From the NCBI GenBank assembly GCA_951230915.1, contig OX579633.1:21858574-21922573 (forward strand): a stretch of DNA of 64,000 bases, in the 5' to 3' direction. Below the pieces are notes generated by a model. That model worked only from the letters and a program-made list of their open reading frames with translations, was not told the origin of the DNA and ran no database searches. The position numbers and the translations under genes were made by a program. Below, one piece after another: positions 1-11,971 of this stretch. This stretch comes from Antitrichia curtipendula (Eukaryota; Streptophyta; Bryopsida; Hypnales; Leucodontaceae). Every line of letters begins with the position of its first letter. Within the stretch, counting starts at the first letter, position 1.

Positions 1-760
1 CGGGCTTGAAGGTCGTTCGAAAATATCTTCAAGAGATTGCTGCTCAAAGATCGATATATGATTAATGCAGCTAGAACTTCAAGATTGTGGAATGTTCAAC
101 GGTTGCCTGGCAGTACAGAAGGGTCTTTTGCCCGTGCGCAAGAGCAGTTAAATTATTCGAGACCTGCATGAAAGCTAAGACAAACTTAGCATTCTGAATC
201 AATGAAGCAGGGGTCCCAAAAATACTGTTGAAACACCTCAGAATATAGGGTCAAAGAATTAAGAAATAAAAATCACCCTTCTTCGGAGTCAAGCTAGTGT
301 GGACACCTCATCCTTTCAAAGACACATCATGCTTCCTTCAAGATACATGAATTATTCTCAAATTTGAGGATGCTGGCTTAGTCAAGAATATTGTGAAGGG
401 AAATGAGAACTTGTCCCTGCATCGGTTTGAATTGTGACGGAGAGCTGCCTTTTCTGCAGTAGATGGTAAGAAATTAGAGAAAGGGAGGGGAACACAGATT
501 ACGAGATTTTCGTAGTTGAAGGGACAAAAACAGAGCTTCAATTCATTGCTGTTTCCATGATTCTAGATTTTTCTTTGGCATGATTCTCTAGACATTAGAA
601 ACAGTTAAACCTGGTGGAATGAAACAATATTTTGGAACTGCAAAGATTGAACCTGTGAATCCTTTGCCCATGACTTGAGGCTGGATCTTTTCTCACAAGT
701 GAATGCCGCAGCTGATACTGACCAGTCCTCGGCAAAACCTGCAGTTGACTCATGACTAAT
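1..760 (+). pseudogene. Decayed multi-exon gene fragment, 5' part outside window
   Basis: Several short plus-strand stretches read like protein but lie in different frames and are closed by stops. Around 2-58 a frame reads GLKVVRKYLQEIAAQRS. A second frame at about 57-165 contains RLWNVQRLPGSTEGSFARAQ. About 355-437 reads EDAGLVKNIVKGNENLSLHR before TGA. An acceptor-like CTCTAG at about 585-591 is followed by TLETVKPGGMKQYFGTAK, which stops near 675, and reading resumes in another frame as LDLFSQVNAAADTDQSSAK up to about 751. Amino-acid use looks like a real gene, but the frames are broken, so this is either a pseudogene or a set of small exons whose introns I cannot place. I do not recognise the family. 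Confidence 0.4.
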
Positions 761-1162
761 AATTTGGTGATGCAGTTTCTCACTTGCATACATCACAGGG
801 AGGGAGTCAGATGCACACAATTACATCGACACTTTTCTACAACCATTTTACTGCTAACACTTTCATTTTATTTTATTCGAATCAACTGGCCTGACTCTTT
901 ACTCCACCGTGGACACGATTGTAAGTGGACGAACACTGTGGTGCTGCAATCGTGTTGCTCAATCATGTTATCTGTCGTTGTTTTTGAACGCAAAGTAGAG
1001 AAAGTACTTTCATTTTAGAGAGAGAGAATACAAGTTAGAGCCAATCCTGCGAAGAGTATTACGGAAGCGAGAATCCATAGTGAATTTAAATCTATCGCTC
1101 TAACCTATCAGATTGAAAGCAAGCATGTCACGCCAGTGTTGTGTTGTAAGTGATTTCCATTT

Positions 1163-1208
1163 ATCCCATAAGCCTTGCTATAATCCTCACATACTGTCTC
1201 TGTATATA
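1163..1208 (+). promoter_or_regulatory. U5 snRNA promoter: USE-like box and TATA box
   Basis: ATCCCATAAGC at 1163-1173 resembles the plant snRNA upstream sequence element (consensus RTCCCACATCG), and TATATA lies at 1203-1208. The block from CCCATAAGC to the TATA box is nearly identical in front of the second U5 copy near 8.36-8.40 kb. That conservation in the flank supports function. The spacing of about 29 bp between the boxes is closer to the plant Pol II class than to the tighter Pol III class. Confidence 0.75.
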
Positions 1209-1236
1209 CTCTAGTATTCTCGCTCACCGGTGCAAA

Positions 1237-1353
1237 ACAGCCGGGTGCTCAGCACAGAGCGAACTATTCTTTCGCCTTTTACTAAAGAATACCGTGCGCT
1301 GGGTACACTCCGGCATACCCCCATTTTTTGGATTGCCTCCACAAGGGGCCCAA
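1237..1353 (+). ncRNA. U5 spliceosomal snRNA, copy 1
   Basis: The sequence contains the near-invariant U5 loop I element TTTCGCCTTTTACTAAAG, closed by an ATTCTTT/AAAGAAT stem and an outer CAGC/GCTG plus CCGG/CCGG stem. It is followed by the Sm site CATTTTTTGG at about 1323-1331 and a 3' hairpin (GCCTC paired with GGGGC, loop cacaa). In the U5 snRNP this loop holds the 5' and 3' exons during both steps of splicing. The 5' end is placed about 30 bp after the TATA box at the shared start of the stem. The 3' end is placed after the terminal hairpin. Both ends are estimates within a few bases. The length of about 117 nt suits the family. Confidence 0.93.
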
Positions 1354-2509
1354 CATCTAAACACCAAAACGGACAGTCGTCCGTTCTGTAGCCCGGCACG
1401 AATCGTTTTGTAGCAGAGAATGTCTAATCACAGAGGACATAAATGGACACTTTGCTAGCGACCGGAATATATTCGAGTTTCCGGCCATGTGTCCTGAAAA
1501 GTGCCAAAGTTGTGTAAGTCTGCCATTGAAACGTAATTTGATGATAAATGCAAGCGACAGCTTTCATTTATGTTTTGCTCGAAAATGTTTGAATGTTTGC
1601 ACATTTATGTTTGAATTTGACAACCACATTGGAACTCCATCCTCAATTTATATCAAGCACTGACCGTGTTTATAAAAAGCGTTCCTCATCTAGTGGAGAG
1701 GTCATGGAAAGACTATGGCAACATTTGTAAATGTGGGCGCAATTTCTCATCGCTCTAATGTTTTTTTTAAACAATCCTTACCTCCTCACTGTCCGCTGGT
1801 CTAGCTCACATGCTTGTGCGGCCTTTTGCTTGAGACAGAACTTCGTTAATGCTGCGTGAAAAATGGCGGATGTCAAACTATGCTAATCTAGTAGAGAGAT
1901 AGAGACAAACCTGGATCTTGCACCTACAGTTGAAAAACCCTCGTAGAAATTGTTGAAATGAATCACTTTTTTAAACTGAAACGATTGGTACTCGTCTGTT
2001 TGAGAAATCGACTGTCATGTTTGAAGAATTCAAGAAACATACAAAATTTTAATCATATTTTTGATACCAATATAACTAATCTTAACTACTCACATTTACC
2101 CACTTTTACAGAAATGGTCTGCCCGTCAGTTTTTACAGTCTTGTGTGGACGCATCAAATATTGGATTGAACTTTATTCTTGTGCCAATAAGAAATACATC
2201 ATATCTTACTGCCAATGCTCAGTCAACAGCTCTCAATTTCTGTAAATTGGCGGTATTCCATGAGCCAATTACATTAGCTTGTTGTGCCGATAGCATAACA
2301 TTCAGAAGTAGCAATCAGAAAGGCTCCCTTCCCTCAAACGGAATGGTGTGGAATATTTCACATCATTTCATCCCTCGGATGAGGTCATGCGTCACAAAGT
2401 GTCAGTACATTTCATCTCAGTTGTTGGGACACAATTACTGACTAAGTGGATAGCAAAATAAGCTTCCAAACTTTTAACCCTTGAAAGACAATTGTCTATT
2501 GAATGGACA

Positions 2510-2651
2510 ATTGAAAATATGGGTATGTTCCTATGAAGTCAATTTTGTTCAATTGGCAGCTAAACTTCTATGACGTTGGCATTGAAAATATGGGTATGTT
2601 CCTATGAAGTCAATTTTGTTCAATTGGCAGCTAAACTTCTATGACGTTGGC
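2510..2651. repeat. Perfect 71-bp tandem duplication
   Basis: The unit begins ATTGAAAATATGGGTATG and ends CTATGACGTTGGC. Copy 1 is 2510-2580 and copy 2 is 2581-2651. I see no mismatch, so the event is recent or kept identical by conversion, or it could be an assembly artefact. Confidence 0.9.
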
Positions 2652-3077
2652 ACTTTTCAGGGCACAGGACTTGAAACATTTAAATCTAATTTTCAAATCT
2701 TTGTGCACATGAATGTCACATCTTTTCTTTCTAGATTTGCGCCAAATTTCCGAAACTTGATTATCACCTTAGTCATCCAATGATGATTCGATTCATCTTC
2801 ACATGGGTAATTGAGAACCAAACACAGATAGCACAAGGCATCCAAAGGCGATGATATGCGCACCAACTTTGAAATTCACCACCACCCCCCCTTAGGAAGC
2901 CAAAATGTAAATTGAGGCAATCCAAGACTGAGAAGTCCTGTACTTTGTGATGTGTGTCCGTTTTCAATCTTTCACACAGCAGTCCAATATTTCGTGCCAA
3001 AGCAGCACTAGTCATGTGCTGTACCTAAACCCTCTTAGCTAATAAAGGTTTGAGAATCAACAGAGAAGTCACAATGA

Positions 3078-3170
3078 GATGAGCGAGATCATGCCCCTTC
3101 ATTGGAAGAAAAGGCTCGCGACAGCGCCAAGCTTGAGAATGAACTCAACGCATACAAAGCCTGTTTTTGA
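3078..3170 (+). pseudogene. Coiled-coil exon fragment
   Basis: A 30-codon plus-strand frame reads EEKARDSAKLENELNAYKA in its middle, a typical charged heptad-like helix, and then ends at TGA. The codon before it is also a stop. A competing frame over the same bases is open for about 56 codons from an acceptor-like CAACAG near 3059-3064. It may be a remnant of the same decayed gene as 1-760, but nothing links them directly. Confidence 0.3.
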
Positions 3171-6103
3171 ACTGACAGGTCCTGAATGCCTGCATGAATG
3201 CTGTTTGAGATACCATAGCTTCGATACCACATAAACCTGCATGGGAATGAAAAGAGCCTTTCACTGTCAACTTCCATTCACAGGAGCATTACTTTTTTAC
3301 TTTCTTATCTTACTTACAGAACACCTAAATTGTGCTACAACAGGCAAGATTGTGCGTGGACTTCACAAGTTTGCGAAAGTAAGGCAGGAAGGCCACCGAT
3401 TTGCATGTTTGACAGGCGATGTTATTATCAAACGCAGAAACCACATATATGCATGAGAGAGTTCATTGTGATACCCAATGAAAGTAATAAGAAACGAAGA
3501 GGAAAGTAAGTTGAAATTAAGGACCACTTGTTTTGTTAGGCCTACTTTCTGTAGCTTTCGTTGCCTCCCACCTAATAGGAGCGCCAATTTGTACGTGCCA
3601 AAAAATAGTTTGAAATCCGGCCTTTCCCTAGAGTGTTCAGGCAGCTCCAGACCTCCATTATAGTACGGTAGTTGCAAAATAATCAAAATCAAAATCCAAA
3701 CATATGATCATCCAATGAGTACGTCTGCACCTCTAGCTTCCACCATCGCATATTGTTACAAAATTCTGCTCTGTAAAACATTCCAAGATCACAACAACCT
3801 AAAAGAAGAAACTTGCACGCCATGTCTGCACCGCCCCCATTCCTCATTGCTATCATTCTCAGTCGGTCTGCACAAATTAAAGCTTATGACTCATACTCGG
3901 GCTCATGAATCTGGGCAAGATTTCCGGCTTGCTTCCATGCTGTAAATATCTATTGTTTTGCTATGCTTGTTAAAATGGGAAAATTTAAAGAAATGGATTT
4001 TCCAGTTCTTAAAGCTTTGCGCACTTGAAATGACACATTTTGGGCTCTCTTAAAATAAACCATTTCTAACAAGTAGCTAGTGAAATATATTGCCAAGTGA
4101 CTGGAGTGCTAATAAAATCTTTGTCATTTCATATTTGCATATTTGAAGGGAATGTCCAGTACTGTACAGTGCAGCAGCTGCTATTTCAGAGCCTTGTCGA
4201 GGTCTTCAGAGTCATGGAATGCACGGGTACGACGCATTAATAAAAATTTAAGATTCTTTTAGTATAAATGAATGTTAATTTTAATTGGAGGGAACTTATT
4301 GCTTGAATTTTTTTAATTATGTAGAGGTGTTTCAACCCATATATATTGTGTGTTTTTATGCAATCTAACATTTTCAATATCTCATTTTATTTAACTTCCA
4401 AGGTCTCTACCCAACTTTGTGGTCCTTTTAATTTGATATAGTTTTCACAAAGACCATTTACACTAGTTAAATGCCCATTGAAATGTTGATGACCCTTGCG
4501 TACAGTACATTAATATGAGAGCTGTATATGTAGAATGGAATGAAGGCATCCCCTAATCCCAAATATGTTGCTAACGTATATGGGATGCATCACAATTTTA
4601 TCCAAAATAGTCATCTCGGCACATTCAAGTCAATTTCTTTAACCTCTTGGTCCACCTTAAGTATAACTTTCAAAACAACCACTTTTGGCATTTGATTTAA
4701 GCTAGAAAATGAAGTTTGACAAGTTTTATAGAAAGAATGATTACAATTGCAAGCTCTATGTGTTAGGATTCAAATTACGCAATTGTGTTGTACACGTTTC
4801 ATTTATATTTACTTCTTGAAAAAAAAAAATTTAATTTAAATTTACAAAATTATATTTCTCATTCTATAATTGATTAAATTTTATATTCATTTTATGTGTC
4901 AAAATTCAAAAACCACAATAGTTCGATTTTTCCATCAAAATTTTGAAAAAAAAATCATATTAAATTAAAAAATACATTCTTTCACAAGTTTAAAATATCA
5001 AAATTTTATATTTAAATGATTTAAATGGATAAATTTAGCTTGATAGTGGCATTTGACTTGACCAAGGTGCTTTGAGTGTAAAATATAAAATAATTAATTT
5101 GCAAATCTTCATACCAATCTCCATTGCTATTTATACCTCTTGAAAAAAATTCAAATTAATTGGATTGATTTTGCTATGTTTACTTATTTATTTTCACTTT
5201 TTTTCTAAAAAAGATAACAATGTTTGTTTTTTACGAAACAAATTGAATTTTTTTAAAGTGACAAGCAATTTATAATAATACTTACTAAAAATATAATATT
5301 GATGATTGAGCACAATTGAAAAAGCTAAATTTAGCTCAAATATGATATTTAATCATTTTGCAATGGTTTTGGTCCTTTAGGGATTAAAATTGGTGGAATC
5401 CCATGGCATCGACACATTTAAAGCGAGTGACTTGAAACACAAATCTATATCAATCAATTCTACTTTAAAGCCCTACATTGAAGAGCTTTGTGTAGATGAA
5501 TGTCATAGCTTTTAACTTGAACACCCAATTTGAAAGTTCACATCTTTATGAAGTTTTGATGAGTATCTACATTTCACATCATAAAAATACTAATAATTCA
5601 TTAGTACAAAACTCTCAAAAATAGGATTAGTATTGATTTCAATTTCAAGTGTGCCTTGAAAAAAAGTCATAGAACACCACCAATTTAACAAAATCCACAT
5701 TAATACAACCGATAGGGGTTGTCTTATCTTTTGCAAGAATGAAACTTTCAATATGAAGAATGAGAAGGTATGGAGTGAAAAGGAGAGTCAATAGGAGCCC
5801 TTCTCCATATAGAAGGTGTGACACCCCTTTTTGTATCATGTGGAGAATGGAAATGGAGAGTGCACAATGAGATTTACCTACACAAATTACGAAGCTTTCT
5901 AGTGACCAAGCTCTCCAACAACAACCAAGGTAAAAACGGCAAGCAAGGTGAAAGCTAAAAGTGAAGTGGTGAAAACTTAGCATGCCAAAACTTCTTCACA
6001 CTCATTTTTCATTCCTTGAGGAAAAGAAAAAACTTCTAAATCTATACAATTCAAAGAAAGAGTGGCACGTCCTCATTCTCTGAAGATTGACTGAAAATGG
6101 GGA

Positions 6104-7400
6104 GAAGAAGGTATGACAACCCATAATGAAATGGTCCTTTTGTTACATTGGCTACATTCCATCTACTTAAACTACTCCCAGGATATCGCCCATTCATTTC
6201 CTGGGAGGCTTCTGCAGCGCAATCAGCCATAATGCCCAATTACACGGACAAACCTACGTAATCGGACATTACGGATTTTTCATCCAACTTTGATTTTTCA
6301 TCCCAAGTATTTCATCTTATTCCGTTGATTTCCTGGTTGTGATTTACATCGGGCAATGCTTGCCGTCGTTGGGCATTCCGCAATATAAAGAGCCTCCTCA
6401 TCGGGCTCCGCCCTCCTCGTTGGCCCTTTACATCGCAGAATGCCCTCCTCCTCGGGCATTGCCCTATACTTTGGCACTATACTTTGGCACTTTTCAGGAT
6501 GTGCAACTTCAAATGCAACTCTCCACCTTTCCTGTTTATTGAGCTTTGCGAAGCATTTTGTCGCCATATTTGTCGCCAAAATGGCGCCAATTTAACGAAA
6601 ATGAAACTTAAAATATTGGTGAGATACATTGAAAATTTTGAATTCAGTGTATTTGAACAATTGGATTTGTTGCAATATACTTGGAGTATTGGAACAGTTC
6701 AATAACAATGCAATTGTGAACACTAAATCCAAATCACAACAATACAATTTGTAGTTGGATTCAAAACAAAATATCAATATTGAAAGTATACTGCTTGCAA
6801 TACTGTTTTAATATTGAAACAATTCTACAACAATATGACAATGCATGGAAAAAAAAAAATATTGCAACAAACATGTATCAATTTAAAATTGTCACAATTT
6901 TGCAATAGCATTGCTTGTACATTGTTTCAAGTGTAGTTCAAAACTGAATAGAAAACTAAATCAATAGAAAATCAAAAACGAAACAATATTGAAACAATCA
7001 GTCCAACTTTCAATAATGTAACAATATTGCTAATATAAAAGGCAACATTTTATACAACTTCAATATTGATGCAAGAACTTTGAGGAAACAACACTGCAAT
7101 AGAAGTTATTGCGACAGTACTGCATTGCATTTGAAACACTCTTGCTTTTGTATTGCGAACAGGAGTAACTGCTACGAAAGTGTTGCAATACTGTTGCAAT
7201 CGTTTTCATTTTCCTTCAGTGAAGGTGTGACAACCCGTAATGAAACGGTCATTTCGTTACATTGGCTGCATTGCATCTACTTTAGCACTCTTTCCAGGAT
7301 TTGCAACTTCAAATGCAACTCTCCACCTTTCCTGTTTATTGAGCTTTGCGAAGCATTTTGTCGCCATATTTGTCGCCAGAATGGCGCCAATTTAACGAAA
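6104..7400. repeat. Direct repeats flanking an AATATTG-rich core
   Basis: The segment 7218-7400 (from GTGTGACAACCCGTAATG to CCAATTTAACGAAA) is matched by 6104-6183 plus 6478-6600. The first copy therefore carries an extra segment of about 295 bp (6184-6477), itself made of short GGGCATT/CCTCCTCG repeats. Between the copies, 6605-7217 is rich in CAATATTG and TTGCAATA words. The TGTGACAACCC start resembles 5' ends of some plant LTRs, so a small LTR-type (TRIM-like) element is possible. No primer-binding site or coding sequence was seen. Confidence 0.6.
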
Positions 7401-8210
7401 TTGATGATATGTTCCATTCCATTTTATTTGTTGATTGAAGCATGGCGTTCCCATTGCAGTGTTCCATCAAAATCCATTTCGAATACAAAGCTTGTGCACC
7501 AGATGGCAAAATGCCAAAGGAAATAAATGCCAGTATGACATTTGCAACTGCTTGTATGTATATAATTATGCAAGCATGAGTATATTTTCAGTCCTGCTAT
7601 TGTTTCTACAGCAAAACACTGGATCGATAAGTTATGCAAATTAAAGGTAGAGACTGCCGAATTGACTTCCAGAGTTGCTAGAAAAAGCGTCACAATGGTC
7701 CTGCCTATTTCATTTACCAGCTCAATCGTTTTCTGTTCTGACATCGTCACTCTGTATGAATATATCACATTGTTGCATTCCGTGGAACTCGATTTTCAAA
7801 GAGGAGAATCAAGCCAAAGACAAACTAGAACCTTCGCCAGCAGTGATCAAACAATGTCTGTACAGTATTTCTCTCTCCAATCACCGAAATCAGCTCACTG
7901 CAGGTTGAGCTCACGAGCATTAATTGTTGGACAATATCCGTTTTTCACTCAGGCAACTCGTGCTTCAACAGTAACGAAGTTCCGTTTCATGCCAGGACCA
8001 CACAAACATTGATCTAGATTAGCGGATAGTCAAGAGGTAAAAAGAATTTATATGAATTAGAGGACAAGAAACTGTGCACTGGGTTGCGTATGTTGATTGC
8101 TTAATATCTATGATTTCTCCACTAATTGCCCAAGGAATGCCAATGTAAAATCTTGGTGAAAGTGGGCGTTAGGGTGCCAATCTGCCTATTGTTCGTTTTG
8201 GTGTTCAGTT
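7401..8210. other. No recognised gene; possible minus-strand exon remnants
   Basis: Minus-strand frames at about 7650-7760 (containing MSEQKTIELVNEIGRT) and about 7830-7905 (containing ELISVIGERNTVQTLFDH) look protein-like but are not joined by a consistent model. A competing plus-strand 116-codon frame lies at 7662-8012. Decayed coding DNA is likely; the product is unknown. Confidence 0.3.
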
Positions 8211-8333
8211 GTTGGGCCCCTTGCATGGAGGCAATCCAAAAAATGGGGTAGGCCGGAGAGTGTACCCAGCGCACGGTATTCTTTAGTAAAAGGCGAAAGA
8301 ATAGTTCGCTCTGTGCTGAGCACCCGGCTATGT
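8211..8333 (-). ncRNA. U5 spliceosomal snRNA, copy 2
   Basis: Read on the minus strand, this matches copy 1 almost throughout: the same CCGGGTGCTCAGCAC 5' stem, the identical TTTCGCCTTTTACTAAAG loop I, the Sm site CATTTTTTGG and a 3' hairpin whose loop differs (CATGCAA instead of CACAA) while the stem is kept. The sequence just upstream of the 5' end differs from copy 1 while the promoter and RNA body are conserved, which points to two functional genes. Copies 1 and 2 are convergent and about 7 kb apart. Confidence 0.93.
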
Positions 8334-8358
8334 CTATGACGAGTGCGAGAATGCTCGA

Positions 8359-8404
8359 ATATATAGAGAGACAGTATGAGAGAATTGTAGCAAAGCTTAT
8401 GGGT
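8359..8404 (-). promoter_or_regulatory. U5 copy 2 promoter: USE-like box and TATA box
   Basis: On the minus strand AACCCATAAGC is followed about 29 bp later by TATATAT, which ends about 26 bp before the predicted RNA start. The interval is nearly the same as in copy 1. Similarity continues upstream to about 8455, so the duplicated unit included the proximal promoter. Confidence 0.75.
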
Positions 8405-9069
8405 TAACTGGAAATCATTTACAAACTACAACACAGCACTAGCGTGATTTAGCAAAGGTCATAAAGGATTGTTCTTATCCAAAGACCCTAATACTCCTTT
8501 GTAATACCCCTTTGGATGAATGAGAAGTTATTTAGATGAAGTAACTACTTAGAAGCACAAGCACCCTGTGCATCATACAAAATGTGGACTTGAGAGTGTG
8601 TACGGGTAAATTGGCACAATTCCATTAAAATGACATCGTGGACCCTCAAGCAAGGAAGAAAATAAAACGATTGGGGGAGCCGGAGGGGAGGTGGAAACCC
8701 CTGCTTAACACTGCACTCTCGTGGATGAAGTGTAATTTGCATAGATCAGTTTGCATATCTATTGTCAAGCAAGTAAATCTCAAAGTGACACATGAAATAC
8801 CGCCATTTTAACGGAGGTGATGTTGTCTGTCTTTAGAGGCTTTTGGAGGGTTGGAGCCAGCAACGAAGACTGGTTGGTTTTCAGTCTGATTGGTCTTATT
8901 GATAGATTTAGTTTCACTATGTATTCTTGCTTTCTTTCTTTCTTGGTATTGCATGGTGCATTACTGCTAGTTCAAATGTTATGGAAAAATTGTTGCTTGC
9001 ATGCTTGCTTTTGCCATGTGTTCACATTTTCCTCGGTATTCCATAGTTTTAAAATGTACAAAAAAATAG

Positions 9070-9173
9070 ACTCCGGTGCCCCCGTCTGGCACGCCCAGTT
9101 CACCACGCAGGCCCCTGGAGCGAGCGCGATGCTGTCGGTGGACGTGGAGGCGCCGCCTTGGGAAACGCGTTAG
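9070..9173 (+). CDS. GC-rich C-terminal exon of an unrecognised gene
   Basis: After the acceptor-like AAATAG at 9064-9069 an open frame of 34 codons ends at TAG. It includes VWHAQFTTQAPGASAMLSVD and closes with APPWETR. Nearly every codon ends in G or C, in sharp contrast with the AT-rich upstream sequence (8.8-9.06 kb), which suggests a true exon rather than a chance frame. Upstream exons were not found; the frame stays open back to 8817 but that part does not look coding. The end of this exon is the start of the tandem repeat array that follows. I do not recognise the family. Confidence 0.4.
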
Positions 9174-10105
9174 TCAACCCTAAGGGGTGCGCCGTGCGGC
9201 AGTGATGGATGGATTGGGTCCAAATCAAGTCGTCCGAAGCATAATAAACAAATAAATGTGTTCGATCAGGGTGCATGCATTTTCTTGCAATCGTAGTCCG
9301 TGTTTATGAGCTAGTGCCGAATGATGTTGACTAGGTATCCGAATGCGCGGACGGTGGGCTCACCAAACACATGGGGTGTGCCGTGCGTCAGTGAATGATG
9401 CAGTTGGTTGATTATTTTCTGAATCAAGTCGTCCGAAGCAACATAAAAAAATCTATTAGATCAGGATTCATTCTCTTGCAATTATAGTTCGATCCGTGTG
9501 CTAGTGCAAAATGTTGTGAAGGTCTTCACTTGCATGGATTACGCGGACGGTGGGCTCACCACCCCCATGGGGTATACCGTGCTCCTGTGATGCAGTTTGA
9601 TTATTTCTGAATCATATTGTCCGAAGCAACATAAAAAAATTACATGTGTCAAATCAGGGTGCATTTTCTTGCAATTGATTTCCGTGTGCAAGTGCAGAAT
9701 GCTTTTGAGGTATTCACTCGGTCTCATGGATTACGCCGACGGGAAACTCGTCAACACCTTCGGAGTGTGCCGCACGTGCGTCAGTGCTTGATGCAGTTTG
9801 GTTGATTATTTCTGAATCAAGTCGTCCAAAGCAACATAAATAATTCTGTAGAATTCGGGTGAATGTTCTTCTAGTGTGAGAGTACGGAATGATGTACGTT
9901 GAGGAGGTATGCACTCTCGTGGATTACGCGGTAAGTTGGCGTGCTCACCAACAGCACAGGATGTATGTGTTGTGCGCCAGTGATTTGGTTGATTGTGTCC
10001 AAAGCAAGTCGTCCAAAGCAACGTAACATAAATGAATTTGTGAGATCATGGTGCATATTCTTGTAGTGTGCAAGTGCAGAGTACTGCACATACCATTGGT
10101 GTATT
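9174..10105. repeat. Five degenerate tandem repeats, period about 185-205 bp
   Basis: The word TCAAGTCGTCCGAAGCA or a close variant recurs near 9224, 9422, 9612, 9815 and 10001. Each unit also contains a version of GGATTACGCGGACGGTGGG, a GTGTGCCGTGCGTCAGTG block and GCATTTTCTTGCAATT. The first unit overlaps the tail of the GC-rich exon (the GGGAAACGCGTTAGTCAAC region aligns with GGGAAACTCGTCAACACC in the fourth unit). The array therefore looks like repeated duplication of an exon tail plus 3' flank. Confidence 0.8.
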
Positions 10106-11971
10106 CGCACGGTCTGAAAGTGTCTTAATAAACATTTGACCATGGTTCTCATTTTTTTAAACTATCATATGTAGTTTTAGATGGGTCTTGTTGGCGGTTG
10201 AAAGAGGTTTAGGGTTTTAAATGGGTCTCATTGGCGTAGTTTTTTCAATAGTAAGAGTCAAAATTAGGAGTAGTTTAGGGTGGGGATGTTAGTGGTGATT
10301 AATGTAATTGAGCCATGAGTAGCTTGCTAGACAGTTCTTGCATGATGTTGAGAGAATTTGAAAAGTAGAGAATGTTCTATCCCAAGTCATTTCTTGCGGG
10401 GAGCTTAATTATAGGGGGGAGTCAAAATGTCCAAGTTGGTGGAAGCCTTACTCATTGCCTTGGACAAGCACAAGATTCTTCATCGAGTTCGGTGAAAGAT
10501 TCCCGGTTATCAACTCATCTCCTTCCAGTGCCCGTACATTTCTTCAGAAAGTTGGGGGGATGAGGGCTCCCTTTTGTGACTCGCTACATGTAATGCGGTT
10601 CTTCTTCTTCTGAAAAGCACGATAGATTACAGTTTTGCACACAAGTTGCAAAACTTCGTCCCAATAACAGAGACACGCCAATAGTGGGTACCAGAGTGGG
10701 TGAATGATTCACTCGTTTTTAATATTTTTCTGAAATTATTTGGTTGTAACGTTGATTGGAATCCTCTGTGATCACAAAAATCCGAGCCAGGGCAGGAGTG
10801 CGAAGTGGATCAGCTCTATTGCGCGAAGTGGGTTGAAATATGAGGTGACTGCAAGCGCCACGAATTTGATGAAGATACCGAAGCTAAGTAGCGCCCCTTC
10901 GCGCTCGTGTGCTTGTCGGGTGCTTGTATGAATTCATGGTGGTCTGCACATGGCCACCTCGTGCGCTGCTCGGCTTGAAGCAGGTGTGATTGTGGGACAC
11001 GCTGGAAATTGGGAGGTCAAACCAACGAGACTGCTGATGAAGGAATTCAAAGTTTCACTAGTAAATTAATAAGATGTTTCTACGGTATTTTTTTACAACT
11101 TGCGACGTAACAAAGTGTTCTACTGTAGTGAGGGCTAGTACAAATTGAGTGCTGGATAAGACGTGTCCTTTGCCTAGATTCGGTGAGTGACGAATTTGAC
11201 GATGGATTCCTGTTTGGTAATGATAGTTCAGAGAATCAAAGTATATGACATCTGCGACGGAGGGATGAGTTTCGAGCTGTCACAATTATACATAGCAAGT
11301 ATTGTGTGACAAATTTGTAGGTCTCCAATTTTGTAGATAAGGTTTCTTACAGGTTCCGCAACGTGAAATAAACTTTATCCACAAGCTTTTCTGCCTTCAA
11401 AAGACAGTAGTAACTTGCAAAGCTTAACATTACGTACGGTAGAAGCACTTAAATGTGACACTCATTCAAGATTTGCAGATCTTGAGGATAGGGACACAAT
11501 AAAATGATGTGAGCCTGTTAGGAAATGGTTTAGGAAACCAACAAAATTAGTTTTGTATTGTTTCAAGCTTGTATGAATATAATATGAATTTGTGAAAACA
11601 AGTTCGGAGCTACGCCTACTATTGGGACAATTGACTACCACCAAAGTAGACACAAAAAAGTGCAAAGAAACACCCAAAAGCGACAGATCCTAAGCTTGTA
11701 TCAAGGTCATTTTATTGGCCAACACAAAACCCGACCCCATCACTATGACACTTTCATGGTAATTCACATGCCAACATTGAATCCATCTGCACTTTGGTTA
11801 TAGAGCTTATTCTAGGTGTCTACAAACAACTCCTATTACATTTGGATGCACTCACCTTGATAGTTGTGCATCCGTAGGGACAGAGACTACCCAACAATTT
11901 CATTAGGCTTGCTTTAAAAGATAGGCAATCGGTGAATTGACACAATAGTACATATTCTAGTAAAGTAGCAT
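10106..11971. other. No recognised gene
   Basis: The composition is balanced at first, with short open frames (for example 10372-10563 and 10740-10931 on +, the latter GC-rich over 10790-10930), and becomes AT-richer after 11.3 kb. No domain, repeat array or RNA gene was recognised. Confidence 0.4.

Larger units (their letters stand above)
1354..6103. other. No recognised gene; AT-rich with duplications and fragments
   Basis: No continuous gene was recognised here. The stretch contains a perfect 71-bp tandem duplication (2510-2651) and a coiled-coil-like exon fragment (3078-3170). From about 4.2 to 5.6 kb it becomes very AT-rich with many homopolymer runs. A minus-strand open frame of 112 codons at 5645-5983 has no recognisable domain and hydrophobic, Cys-rich composition typical of chance frames. 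Confidence 0.5.

Noticed and set aside
9174..10105. Array considered as CRISPR-like or satellite centromere repeat
   Set aside because: The units are degenerate, only five in number, without spacer structure, and derive from an exon tail.
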